NCBI GenBank assembly: GCA_029532415.1
Contig: JAQOTA010000047.1
Location: 3,658,001-3,722,000, forward strand
Length of the DNA stretch: 64,000 nt
Direction: 5' to 3'
Origin: Marasmius tenuissimus
Taxonomy: Eukaryota > Basidiomycota > Agaricomycetes > Agaricales > Marasmiaceae
Positions 1-11,379 of this stretch are shown here, one piece after another. Both the position numbers and the translations under genes were made by a program. Every line of letters begins with the position of its first letter. The stretch's first letter is position 1. Below the pieces are notes generated by a model, which was not told where the DNA came from, ran no database searches, and saw only the letters and a list, made by a program, of their open reading frames with translations.

Positions 1-318
1 TTCTTTTGTGAGGTCCCTGGGTGTCCGTCTCGAGGGTTTACGAAGAAACATAACCTTGAGTGTGAGTTTCGAACCCCCTTTTCTACATTTATTTCATAGA
101 CTAATTGTGTTTTGTCAATCAAAATCACAACTCGTACCTACCCAGATCATCAAAGGTCACACCTGAACATACGCCCTTTCAAGTGTGTTTCGTGTTTGAG
201 GGCATTCCACGCAAGGTCTGATCTCACTAGACATAACAGGAGGATGAAGGGAGGTTGTGGACCATCTTCAAGTCTCCTACCCGCTTGTGAAATCTCGAAT
301 GCAGAGCGCAGGTGCTAG
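1..318 (+). CDS. C2H2 zinc-finger protein, 5' truncated by window edge
   Basis: Two exons are visible, 1..61 and 146..318; the intron is GTGAGT...CCCAG and splits a Tyr codon. The joined protein holds two tandem C2H2 fingers. The first is C-x4-C with H-x3-H. An NIRPFK linker leads to the second, C-x2-C-x12-H, closing with a RMKGGC end instead of a second His. This matches fungal DNA-binding transcription-factor fingers, so a nuclear regulator is inferred. The protein ends about 25 residues after the last finger. The same fingers, linker and intron position recur at 7246..7824, so the two are paralogs. The N-terminal part lies outside the window. Nothing in the sequence shows its targets. Confidence 0.8.
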
Positions 319-2072
319 TGATATGTGGAGCCGAATGTCATGAGCATAGAGTTAGCGATGATTTTGCGGCTCCGCAATACCAACCATTCGCGAAAGGGAG
401 GTAATTCCCTATCATTACCGAAGCGGAACCGACAACGGTGCTTTGGAGAGCACGGCTCAAATGACCGAAACACCGCCACTCCTACCGCATTCTGTTGGCT
501 CTTTCTTGATGAAACCAGACCCCAGATATAATTAGTCCAATCTTAATCATTACGTAGGATACCGTTAATACCTTAGGGTAAATCCCCTTCTAAAAACAAT
601 CCAACGCTGCGCCTGAGCAATCACGACAGATTAACCGCACAGGCCCACATGCTCCCTTCATTCTCTTCATATGGCGCGTAAGTTCACCCTTCGCATAGAG
701 CATCCTCGAGCACAGATCGCACTAAAAATGGCGTATGTTTGGTAAGACCTCTCGTGATTCACGGAAACGGGATCTCCCCAACGGTAGTGTGAAAGAGTGG
801 AATGTTCTTTCTTCGTTTACGAACCGCGAATCGGGTAAGTGCTGGGAATCCAACGGTTAGACGGTTGGATGGTTCTGGAGGCTCTGCTTCCTTGGGCGCA
901 GGTATGACGCCAGGACATGTAATCGAGATGGAGTAGGTATTACTATATTTGGTTGGGGTAGTTGGATGTTTATATTCGGGGGCGAGGATTTCGAGTTATG
1001 ACTAGGATAGGTGAGTTTCGATCGGAATGAAGGTCAAAGGTAAATGGCTATGATCCCCGACTGTATGCTTGGGTGAAGTCCATCAATCGTGTAGACGGCC
1101 AGAATTATTGATTCAGTAAGTCGTCATTGTGATTAGAGGATCTCTGTATTCTCGTCAAATGATTACGATTGCGCGAGCTATCCATCTGCAAACGGTCTGG
1201 GATTAAGTCGCTAGTAATTCGAGGGATATTACAGAGAAGATTTGAGGTAGTTCTCCAGCACATGAAATTCATCAAATAAATCACGAATAATGAGGTTCAG
1301 GATTCATAACTTTAGGGTTGAGCAGCGAGGGCAAGTATCATGCTTACCACCTCTCGTCGAAGTATTTACTGGGTTCAGAGATCGAGGTGTGCCTTAAATG
1401 TTCCATAACTTCTACCTAGATTTTTACCGCGCCTCGAAGTCTCAGTCATCGAGAGGTAACAACCTGGTTGGATCTGCGTCCGAAGGTTCTCTTGAGACAC
1501 ACTAAACCACCGGAGTCGAGTCTGAATATGTGCCGGCACCCTCGCTATTGTGAGTAATATGACGTATGCTTACCTGCACTTCGCCGTCGTTCTCCGCAGT
1601 CAGTCAGGTACCGATCTTGGGCCACATTAATCTCCGGACGGCTTCCAGCCTCCTTCAGCCTTCGTCGGGCTGTTCAGGTGTTCCGGAGACTCCGACTCAA
1701 CCAAGAATGGGTCGTTCCCTACAGTGCATAGGGACGAATGAAACCTCTGTACGCTCAAGCCAATCAGTAATGGCTCTCGTCCGTTCCGCCCTAGAAATGA
1801 CGTTCACCAGGATTCGTCTGGGTACCACAAGACTGTTGAGGTTTGGATAGCTGAGATGTCGGATCTCGGGAGGTATCCACGACTCACAACGAATCAAGTT
1901 GCCTGGTATCCCAAACTTCTGGCAGAGACCGCTCTAAGCTCGTGACTTATCGAGTACGATGCCGGAATCCCATTGGTCTATTTATACTAAGCCTCCCTTG
2001 AGAATGCAACAATACTCGTGGAATGCATGAGGTGCTCGAATTATTCAATAATCAGCATCCTCTATCCACGCA
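319..2072. other. Intergenic, no supported gene
   Basis: About 1.75 kb between the zinc-finger gene and class-1 gene A. Only short ORFs occur, up to 94 codons at 1566..1850, with no recognisable domain and no convincing splice structure. I see no repeat in it. Confidence 0.4.
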
Positions 2073-3175
2073 TCAATGCACGAATTTCACCTCTGAGTAA
2101 GTTGGAGGCAATTGAATGATACTTTCACTCCGAAAACCTGTTCCATAGGACGAGCCTTCGAGCATTATACCACTGTCTTCGTGGCGTATAAATCTCCTCT
2201 CCTCCGTCTCTGTCCCTACCTCGGGGTCCCGTGTTTTTCCACTATCACGAGGTTGTCGGATATCCTTCTCTCGAAGGCGTGTCTCGGGCCCAGATACCTC
2301 TGCGGAGGGAGGATACGGGGTCAATAGAGCGGGATGACCTTCCGTTCGACTGTTGTGTTTCCGTTGGGAGCGCTTTCGTTTGCCATAAAATACACCGAAC
2401 GTAACTCCGATACTCAACAGAGCTATAGCGCCGATGCTTAATCCTACGATTAAAGCGAGCTTGGGTGGCGAGGAGGACTCGTTACTTAGGAGACTCATTA
2501 GCTTCGTTGATTGAGAGGTGATAAAATACATACGAGGAAGAAGGGGAAGCTGATGGAGAACTGAAGGAGGTTGGCACTGAAATTAAAGTCTGAGTTTTAG
2601 TAGCGGTTTGAAATCTGTGAAAGTAAACGTCAGCTATTTAAAGGAAGAAGGAACGATACGATCGAAAGACGTAAAATGTGACGGCGCCTGACGAGGTGGG
2701 GTTTGGAAGTACCGGGACGAGCATTCGCTTCTTTTCCTTGCCCATCCATGCTATCATGTCTTGTCCTTTGATTGTTCCGTTTGGCCCCATCTGATCATAA
2801 AAGAATATACAATATGTTCTGTAAGATACCATTATTCGACGAACGTCATGGTGGAGAGCCGAGCTCACCCAGCTTCAAGAAAGTCGATGGCCGAGTTTCC
2901 CGTTTGCTGATTTCCCAAATGCACTTGGTATGGGTGACTGATCAACGTTAGACTCTCAGACTGGTTTTGCTTTCTGAGCCATACGTCGGCGCCGTCCCCG
3001 GGCTCGCTGACCCATGTGAAAGATAATGTAGCTGATGCTGTCGCTGGAGATATGAACGAAGTGTTCAGGGCGCAAGTTTTTTTGAGTGTTCTGTTCGAGG
3101 TTAGAAAAGGGTTTTAGACAGGAAGTTGGTCGATGACTGACAAGAGCAAGGGAAGTACCACATCGTAGCGTGCAT
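2073..3175 (-). CDS. PPxY-tail membrane protein A, class 1 ectodomain; possibly splice-damaged
   Basis: Paralog of gene B (8343..9595) with matching exons. Recognised exons are 3090..2869 (ectodomain with SFTWVSEPGDGADVWLRKQ), one starting at 2818 (YDQMGPNGTIKGQDM, ending near KKRMLVPVLPNPTSSG), 2614..2534 (Ser/Thr stalk) and 2484..2073. The last exon holds the TM helix (LALIVGLSIGAIALLSIGV), a KRKRSQRK stop-transfer, the LLTPYP motif, RHEDSG and the C-terminal LPPTYSE. The final exon is 412 nt in both A and B. Two defects are likely: exon 1 (from 3175) joins in frame only through a weak GTCATC donor, and the third coding exon has no phase-2 GT donor where B has one. A may therefore be a young pseudogene or use cryptic sites. 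PP-x-Y tails bind WW domains of Rsp5/NEDD4-type ubiquitin ligases; that role is inferred. Confidence 0.7.
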
Positions 3176-3652
3176 GACCAGCAACTCGTGTTGAACGAAG
3201 CCCAGAGAAGTCCTCGGGCGGGCAGGGTCGGCCATACCGGGCGCGAGTCTTGTCCCTTTAAAGGTGCCGGTGAGAATCCGACAGTGGAAGGTGATATGAT
3301 GGTTGCCAATGACAAGCTAAGGAAAGTTGTGGTGTTGTATTTCATAGCTGTGGGGCGGCGCAATAGCATCCGGATGGTGATACTAGTACAGCGCCGAAGG
3401 TGGTCGAGATCATCCCAAGTTCCGTCACAGCGAATGATAAGATCAAGGTCTTCGAATGCCTCGCCTTCGCCGGTTGATCCACCATGACCATGCTCGGGTC
3501 TCGGAAAGGATGATTAACTCCCACCTTTCATCTGCCTTGAGCAAACGATAACACCAAATTGGGAGATGAGTGGTCGTCCCCAAATTTGAAGACTTTATTG
3601 CTTTTCGAGTGATCTTCAACCGGGGACGCGCAAAAAGCACGCAAGACGCATG
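3176..3652. other. Upstream region of gene A
   Basis: About 480 bp between the start of gene A and a MITE. It should hold A's promoter. The first bases share a CACGAGTT stretch with the matching position upstream of gene B. The ORFs here look like chance frames. Confidence 0.35.
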
Positions 3653-4026
3653 TACTGTACCGAACTTAAGACAGCCAACCGGGGAGTGGATCATTACACC
3701 CCCTGACCGGAAATTCGTAGCAACTGGGCAGACCATTACCCATTACAGGGCGGAAAATAGCAACCACCGCCGCAAAATGTTTCCTGTGGGCTCAGGTATC
3801 ACAATAAGTTTTGCGTGAATATTTTAGTATTTGTGCACTACTGAGTTGTAAAGGTAATCAAAGGTTTTATTTGGGCTGGTCGGCCGCGAAGGTGAGATTT
3901 CTTGAGAATGTAATGGTATTTTTCTAGCAACTTGACGTCCATTACACCATTACAGCCCCTACAATTAGCAACTTTTCTGGAGACCATTACCCATTACCGG
4001 TTGGCTGTCTTAAGTTCGGTACAGTA
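3653..4026. mobile_element. MITE with perfect 28-bp TIRs flanked by TA (Tc1/mariner-like)
   Basis: A 30-bp sequence at 3653..3682 recurs as an exact reverse complement at 3997..4026. Taking the outer TA as the target duplication, the inverted repeat is 28 bp, starting CTGTACCGAACTTAAGACAG. The whole unit is 374 bp and has no transposase, so it is non-autonomous. TA duplications fit the Tc1/mariner superfamily. Inside, each arm carries a similar block with GACCATTACCCATTAC preceded by TAGCAAC, so the interior is also repetitive. Confidence 0.85.
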
Positions 4027-7000
4027 TCTCTGGACTAATCATTCTGATGAATTGATGGTCAACGCACATTGTTACCGGTAGGGTAGAGTGGCCTGATTCA
4101 TTGACTGAGCATCAAGCCTTTTCTGGCCATTCCGAGCAAACCCCTAAAAGATCCAAACTGTGGGTTGGGCCTCCCGCCAAATAAACCCCCATCAAAATGA
4201 TAAGAGGCCAGATTTAAGGTATGTCGACAATAAACGAACAATCTGGTGAGCCAACTATCACACAAGCGTCGGCAAACGGTCTTGAAACACACTACCACAC
4301 GGAAGACTCACCTCATAGTGGAAGCCTAAATTGATGGCGAAGCGACATTGTGTATATGGCTCTCTTATGATAGGTGTGAATTTGGAAGGCGGCACTGAAT
4401 AGTTCTAAGTCAATCGTAGTCGTTGAAGATGTGGATTCAAACATCAGCTTCATGATTGATGTTTACCTCTGAAGTCACGAGGATCGTTATCCCGCTTCTC
4501 AACCCAACCTAGCCACACCAACAAACCAGGACGTGCACCTACAAGGTAGAGGCCTCGAGCACGTCAATATCAGCCCACGATGAGCGATAGAAAGCGTTCG
4601 AGAACTCAATTATGAGCAGGCGGGCAGCATATGTGAAAAGTGAGGCGGAGTTCAGGTTCATTGTAGTCGTGAATGAATAACTTGATCATAGTATATATGC
4701 GGTCAATCAAGCAAAACGATAGAAGGTAAACCTAAATTAAATCGGAGTCTACCGAGACCACTCTAGTACAAATAGTGTGGCGTGATGTGGCAGGAAGAAT
4801 TGACTCGGGCGTTTAATGTGATAAAGCGGGTCGTGTATGGCAATTGGAGTGAAAGGCAAAGAGGGTGAGTGGGAGATCGAATCATGATCCAAGGTAGTTC
4901 CTGAGGGGGAAAAAAGATTGTCTCCAGTGAGGAAACATTAGAAGGGACAGTGAGACGGAACTCACTGCCGCCATGCACAATCCGAGCGTTGGAACGGAAT
5001 GTTCCCATGTTTGTTCTATTCTTCTTCGGCTGTCTCTGCAACACAAGCCTCGTCTACTTTTAAACGCTGTGGCTCAACCAGGAAACCTTCTCCATTGCCG
5101 CTGCTTTGAAGTTAAAGCAAAATAATACAGTAGACGCCTGCGGGTTTGCGCCTATGTTCTAGAGAAGCGATAACAGAAAATTCGTAAAAGATCCAAATGT
5201 CTATACGGCAAAGGTTTAGAGGTAGCTATGTCAAAGAAAGGTCAATGAGAGTAGTCTGCCAGCACTCTTCAATGAAGCTTGTTATAAAGGGAAGAAAGAA
5301 ACGACGACCACAGAGCTCACCTAGACATTAATGAACTTTCATGCATCCTAATTTGATCAGCAACGGTGATAATCCACGCATGCTTTACGCATTCGAAGGG
5401 TTAGCTTCAGGTGGAGTCGACTGGTTTTGAGGCATTGGTGAGTTGATATGAGCGAGTAGCCGGCAAGAGTCTGGAGCAGAGAAATCGCCAGATCAGAGAC
5501 TTACACTGGCGAAAACCATGCTATGAATGGTAGGAGAAGTCTCGGTGTTCAATAGATTCGCCGATTTTTCCTTACTAATTTTGGCGAGGCTGTGATACGG
5601 CTTTTGGCGAGTAGCTGTGAGGGCGGGATTCCTCGAGAGTTCGCCTGCCTGCCCAATCTCATACAAAAGGTCTATAATACTTGCATGCCGTAGCTATAGA
5701 GAAAGCCTCTTCCGACATCCCCGAATCGGTTCAAATCTCAAATTTTCAAGTGCTCGCAACAACACGACCGAGATCACCGACCACACAAGATCCTTCCCAA
5801 GGTTCATTGATCTGCCGTGAATAGCCTAGTTGCTCTGATGCCCTGCCCACAGTGAATGATCTTCCTACCACGCTCCGCCTTTTATGCTTCATCAATGACA
5901 CTCAGCTCACATAAGCGCTGAGATAGTGAACTAATAATGGCCACCTACATGTTGTTATTATTATTAGGACACATACGAAACCGAAGGGTAGTTTTAATCC
6001 ACCTGTCGTTCACTCTCTGACGCCGTGTATTCCAGAAATTCTTTTGACGTGCACCCCCCCCCCGGAGGGTGATACAGCGGATTAACTTTACGTGAGGGAC
6101 GGAGCTTCAAGACACCAAGCTCGCTACAGTACTTCGAGGTATAAAAGTACATATCCTCCGTATCCTCTGAGGGGTTGCGTTGAGAATGGGAGGCACAAGG
6201 TCTGTTTTCGTTTCTCAGTAAGGGTTATGCGTTGTAAAGTCCGGATTTTTGCACCTAACCGAGGTCGACCTGTGCTCTAGCGAACGGGGCTTGTTGTGAC
6301 GAGAGGACAGCCAGCCTGGACACGCAGATCGTTCCTGGTACCATGTTCGTCCCGGCTGACTCTGCTGCCGGTGCTACGAAATGACCATCTCTTCAGTGCT
6401 GATGGGAAACTGCTTTTGCACAGATCACCCGTAACGTTGAGCCAGAATCAAATGTGACACAATCCGAGCCGTTCCTCCAGAACTCGCTGAAATCTGCTTA
6501 GGATATTCATCTATGTGTATGACGGTCCCAGATAAGATTGCGTTGCATCATTTTCATTTAGCACCCGACAGACTCGCAGGTGACGCGATCGCCTTTCTCG
6601 ACGCCTCAATGAATGGGATATTCAAGTCGGGTGGCGTGCGGAACAGAGAGTGCCAATCACACCGTCACCAGTGGTGCCCAGGAGCATAGGCCGTAGCATC
6701 GGACCGGGATACGATCGGCTATTGAAGAAGTTTTACCGGTCCTGCGAGTGGAGTCTCTGTGGTGAGCATTTGTCCAGGTGTTGTGTAAGGGGATTTCGAG
6801 TGGAGTAGATACATATACTCGGTGCGCAGTGTGCAGCATTTAAGAGGCGGCAAGGGTTCGTGCTTTAAAATTCTCCATTGTGAATTTCGTCTCGTACTCT
6901 CTGTGAGTCTCCCCATCAACCCGCTGGAACAAAAGTACATTTATTTACAATACTACTAGTAACCTGTCTGCAGCTCATCATCAAATGGACGGGTGGTGGA

Positions 7001-7245
7001 ACAACTTCGGCAACGAAAACCTTTTTTTCTGTCCCAACTCACAGGCACCCATCACCAAACCGTCCAGTAACAATAGCACGAGGCACCTTTCCGGACCGTA
7101 TCCATACCTTCACCCCACTGGCCTCGTGTCAGATTCGATGTAGTAAGCCGTTCAAGATCTTCCATAACCTGTTTTCTCATTGGACTCGAAATGAAGTAGC
7201 CATTCGCACGATGGATTGCGAGCACCCCCACCACTTCCCCCAGCC
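4027..7245. other. Long stretch without a supported gene
   Basis: About 3.2 kb. ORFs reach 93 codons (minus strand, 4763..5044), but none shows a domain, signal peptide or splice pattern I trust. A C9 run lies near 6055. Low-expression or decayed genes cannot be excluded. Confidence 0.35.
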
Positions 7246-7824
7246 ATGAACCAGAATCTTCCGTGCTTTGTGAGCCAGACACACGGTGGCGGCTCACTTG
7301 AGGTCTCGTCATATAGCTTGGAGTACGGTTCTATGCCCTCAATCTTTGATCCAGCTCAGGGAGACAGATACCTCGCCCTTCCCGGCCAAACGGACTTTGA
7401 CGCGCGCACCTTATCCCAATCATCAGCACCGATCTCTATTTTTTCTTCTTCGCGCCACTCTCTGGACTTTTTAGCCCATGAGCCTACTGAGCGCCCTGTT
7501 GTAGGATCGCAAGCACGTACCCAACTTGCAATCGAGCGCCGGAAATATGAACCCAAGTACTTCTGTGATGTCCCTGGATGTCCATCTCAAGGGTTTACCC
7601 GAAGGCATAACCTCAAATGTGAGTCGAAAATCCCTTCTCGCATGAATTGACCCTGAGGTTAACTCGTTAACCTAGATCATCAAAGATCACACCAAAACAT
7701 ACGTCCTTTCAAGTGTAATTTGTGCTCAAGGGCGTTCCACGCAAAGTATGACCTTACGAGGCATGTTAGAAAGATGAAGGGTACGTGTGGGCCATATAAT
7801 GTCAACATAGCGCCGAGCTTGTGA
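7246..7824 (+). CDS. C2H2 zinc-finger protein, two exons, 174 aa
   Basis: Exons 7246..7618 and 7676..7824; the GTGAGT...CCTAG intron splits a Tyr codon exactly as in the copy at 1..318. The start is ATG 7246 (MNQNLPCFVSQTHGG); the 5' extension of this frame has no ATG. The N-terminal ~100 residues are Ser/Gln/Pro-rich and probably disordered. After RRKYEPKYFCDVPGCPS comes a first finger (C-x4-C...H-x3-H), then NIRPFK and a second finger (CNLCSRAFHAKYDLTRH) ending KMKGTC. A sequence-specific DNA-binding regulator in the nucleus is inferred from the family. It is followed by class-1 gene B on the opposite strand, as its paralog is followed by A, so the pair was duplicated together. Confidence 0.85.
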
Positions 7825-7872
7825 GTTCTCTGGTGCACTTTTGAGAAATATGTCACCAGGACCGCTGGCCGG

Positions 7873-8185
7873 ATTGTGGAGAGTGCGTGACCGATTCTCA
7901 CGACAGACTACAGTCAAACGGGTAGTCGCGTCGACTCATCATAATCTTGGACTAATCGAACTTTCCTCTCATGTTACCAAGACTTTCCGTATGTGTATGG
8001 ACCCATTCCACTGCGTAGCATAGTATTTAGTCGAAGTGTGGAGGGCACGTGACTAATTATCACGATAGTCAGACGCGCGTTGACTTGACATATTCTTGGA
8101 CTGATTGAACTTTTCGGTAATGTTACTCGGACTTCTTGCATCTGTACAGACTCTTCAGCTGGCTATTACAGTAGTATAGTCAAAC
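7873..8185. repeat. Degenerate tandem duplication (~160 bp unit) behind the zinc-finger gene
   Basis: The stretch from 7873 (GTGGAGAGTGCGTGAC) returns from 8038 (GTGGAGGGCACGTGAC). Both copies share TCTTGGACT-R-AT-Y-GAACTTT and TGTTAC blocks at similar distances. It lies between the convergent zinc-finger gene and gene B, so it is probably a 3'UTR or intergenic duplication. Confidence 0.5.
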
Positions 8186-8342
8186 AAGTGAACTTCAAGT
8201 TTACTGTATTTTATCCCTAGTTTCATCGCGCCTTATTGGTTGGAGATGTATTGTTCAATTTAGACCAGAACCGCAAAGCTACTGGAGCTGAAGTGTAATC
8301 GCCGCGTCAACTACTCGAGTATGTTGCACTAGTGCCCACATC

Positions 8343-9595
8343 CTATCGCTCAAAGCTCAGCTCTGAGTATGTCGGAGGCAGATGAATGCTACTCATACTC
8401 CAAGAACCCGAGTTTGACGATGCCGATGAACCTTGAAACGTCACCCCACTGTCTTCGTGCCGTACAACCCTCCTTTCCCCCGAATGTACTTCCTCTATCT
8501 CAAGTGAAAGGTCGCTTGTACCTCTACTACTAAGAAGTTGCCGTTGCTGGCGTTCTTTCGCTCGAGGCTGGGGAGGGGGATATGGGGTCAACAGTGCGAA
8601 CTGACCATCCCTTCGGATGCTCTGAGTTTGTTGAGAGCCTTTTCTGTTCCTGAAACAGATAATGACTGTAATACACATAGCTATCAGTGCTATACCAGCA
8701 ACGCTCACTCCTATGATCACAGAGGAGTTGAGCGTTCGTGGGGAAGATTCGTTACTTGATATTACTGTCAACGACGAGCAAGAGAAAGTATAAAACACTT
8801 ACGAGGAGGCGGGGAGGGTCCATGTAGGGTCAGGGTGTACTGGCGTCGACGCCGGCGTTGATACCTCGGATCTGGCGGTGGTAGGGGACCTGCAGTTGAC
8901 CAGATATTGGGTTTCGGTGAGCAAAGAGTCGGGGAAACGTATGAAAGAGGGGCGGACTAACGTAGAGCTGGAGTGGTTTAGTTCGGAAGTTGAGTACCCG
9001 GACTCCGCGGTGGTTTGAGACCTGTGAAGGAGATATTAGGGTCTATTAACGAATGAATGAGCTAGAATCCGTACACCTGAGTCGCTCCCGCCGATGTTGG
9101 GTTTGCCAGTACTGTAATAAACAACCGCTTCTTCTCTTTTCCCTCCCACACTTGCATGTCTGCTCCCTTGATAGTTTCGTTCGCTCCCTTCTCATCATAT
9201 AAAAATAAAAAGTACAATCTGTGAGGCGGCAAGATAATACTGCTCGTTATGATGACAAACTTGATGATAAAACACGGCTCACCCGGCTTCCAAGAAGTCG
9301 ATACCTGAGCTTCCGGTATGTCGGTCTCCCAAATGAACTTGATATGGGTGACTGATCAAGGTTGGGAGGGTATTCTCACGTTGTTTCTGCTTTCTAATCC
9401 AGACGTCGCCGCCATCCCCTAGCTCCTTGACCCATGTGAACGATAAAGGAGTGGCTGCTGTCGGTGGGGATGTGAAAGAGACTTGTAGAGCGTAGATCTT
9501 TTCGAGTAATCTGTTTGAGATCAGGAGAGTGTCATGGGCAAAACCTGGCCGACAGCTCACAAGAACAAGAGCAGGCAATCGGTCACAGCCCGCAT
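8343..9595 (-). CDS. PPxY-tail membrane protein B, class 1 ectodomain, 321 aa
   Basis: Six exons: 9595..9561, 9510..9283, 9218..9075, 9021..8962, 8889..8803 and 8754..8343. They sum to 966 nt in frame, with all five introns in phase 2. The start MRAVTDCLLLFLLEKIYA is signal-peptide-like. The ectodomain (about 18-135) carries PLSFTWVKELGDGGDVWIR, LISHPYQVHL and YDEKGANETIKGAD. A Ser/Thr/Pro stalk spans about 136-185. One TM helix (SVIIGVSVAGIALIAMCITV) is followed by basic residues. The tail shows LLTPYP, RHEDSG and PPTY at 311-314. A cell-surface sensor or adhesion protein turned over through PPxY/WW ubiquitin ligases is inferred; no enzyme motif is seen. I know of no characterised homolog. 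It is convergent with the zinc-finger gene at 7246. Confidence 0.85.
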
Positions 9596-11379
9596 GACTG
9601 GTAACTCGTGCCCAACGATAGTTCTTGGGCGCACGATTAACTTACGGACCGGACTAGGCAACGATAGCCTTTCATTATATAAGGCACGATTCAATGGACT
9701 GATTTTTCATGGAACGCCAAATATAGCTCAAAATCTTAATCTTTCACCTATCCAGCCGCATAATAGTATACAAACTGCGGAACTAGTGCAACCATGGCGA
9801 ACCGAACGCGTTCCAGGGGCTCCGTTGCAGCGAATGATGAGCAAAGGCCACGAATGACCTCACCTCCCTCGTTTGATTCAATGTGTATGTGGCCATGGCT
9901 CTAAACGCCATAGGCTTACGCCCTTTGCCTGCCTTGATAGAACAGTGAAGTCCGGCGAGAAAATGATCGAGTAAGAAGGCTAAAGCAAGGATGCCAAAGC
10001 TTTTGTGATGCTCTAGTACGTTCCAAGTTAATACTTCTCAAGTATTCTCCCGACTGTGGACTGGTGAGGATCTACCTCAGTAGACGTTTCAAGGGCACAC
10101 ATCATCTGACAAATCATTCGAGTGAATTGAGGACATTCGGACCACTCGGGCAGAAGGTCGTGATGCTAAGGATCATTGTAAAGTCGATTTTGATTGATCG
10201 GAGTCTCAAAAAGAGTTTCCCAATGAAGGTAGGAGCTCGCTGCTCATCGCAGAATGGGCTTTCATCATACTGATTGGGGAACATGTGTGAGGTATGGAGG
10301 CAAAAGACCCATCTATTGTTGATCTATGGCAAACAAGCGATCAGATGTAGCAGTTTTCACTCAGCACGTATGATATGAAGGTCTCGCGAGCATCATTGAA
10401 TAAGACTCAGAGTAATGGGTATTGGAAGAGGGGTACGGGCTATTACTAGGTCAGAAAGGCGATCGAGATACGTACCACCGTGCCAAAAACCGGGTCGGAA
10501 CACTCGTCGGAGAGGCATAGGGAGTGAAAATGGGGCTTAACTGCAACTCTTTACGAATCTTTGCGGGAACACTTACGATTCATGATCATGGCGCAGGCCA
10601 TGTAACTCTGTATTCACTCCCGCAGTCAGAGTTAGGTAGGCCTAGTAGTTCTATTCCTTATTTTTGGCTACCATGGGAAGCACACTATACAAAGGTACAG
10701 TAGCAACGGATATAGTGGATAATGCGAGACAATGTGCTTCAGAAACACTACGTTTCAGAGACAGAATCTCTATACTTATACATACCTCCGGTGTCTCAAA
10801 GGCGGATTCCGTCCGCTAATACCGCTGATACCGTTGTATCCTAAAAGTTACACAAACATTTCGAGTGCTTAGAGGTAACTCAAACCCGGCATATGCCTTT
10901 TTGCGGCTCGAATGATATCCTTGGAAGTTATGTGGAACCATTACTAACTGATCAGACAGCCTTGACCAGCCGTTGAAAACCGTAGCCTTGTTCAGTGTTG
11001 ATCAGGTTTTCTTTCAGGCCTCAGTTGCAGGCCTATCGAACAATAAGATTCGTTTGTGAATCGAAAACGACATCGTGGTACCACTGGGATCACGCCATAC
11101 AGACACGAGAGTTTTGCACATTTGGATCTCGGTGCGGATTCATCGGATCGAAAAGATGATATACACTGGGAAAACAGGACGGGCAAAACGCATAACTAAG
11201 GAGTGAGGGATGCATGGGCGGGTGGGCTCCTTGAAAAGACTAGAGGACCAAGGCCGTAGATTCACGGTAATAAGTCGTAACCAGCACGAGAGGTGAGGAA
11301 ATTTTCCTTTAAAAAGTGCAGATGAATATCCACTCTCTAAATATACCCGCTTTCGATATCGAGCTTCGAGCCAAAATGT
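9596..11379. other. Intergenic, no supported gene
   Basis: About 1.8 kb upstream of gene B. The B promoter should lie at its left end. ORFs up to 107 codons (9534..9857, overlapping B's start) have no recognisable features. Confidence 0.35.

Noticed and set aside
325..531. 68-codon ORF after the zinc-finger gene
   Set aside because: No domain and odd composition; it lies in what should be the 3' flank. Length is within chance.
2956..3369. 137-codon minus ORF across gene A
   Set aside because: It is in the wrong frame: the neighbouring frame matches paralog B residue by residue (DVW, SHPYQVHLG, DFLEAG), so this is a shadow.
3721..3990. CCATTAC repeats as telomeric sequence
   Set aside because: The repeats are internal to the MITE, irregular, and not the TTAGGG type expected in basidiomycetes.
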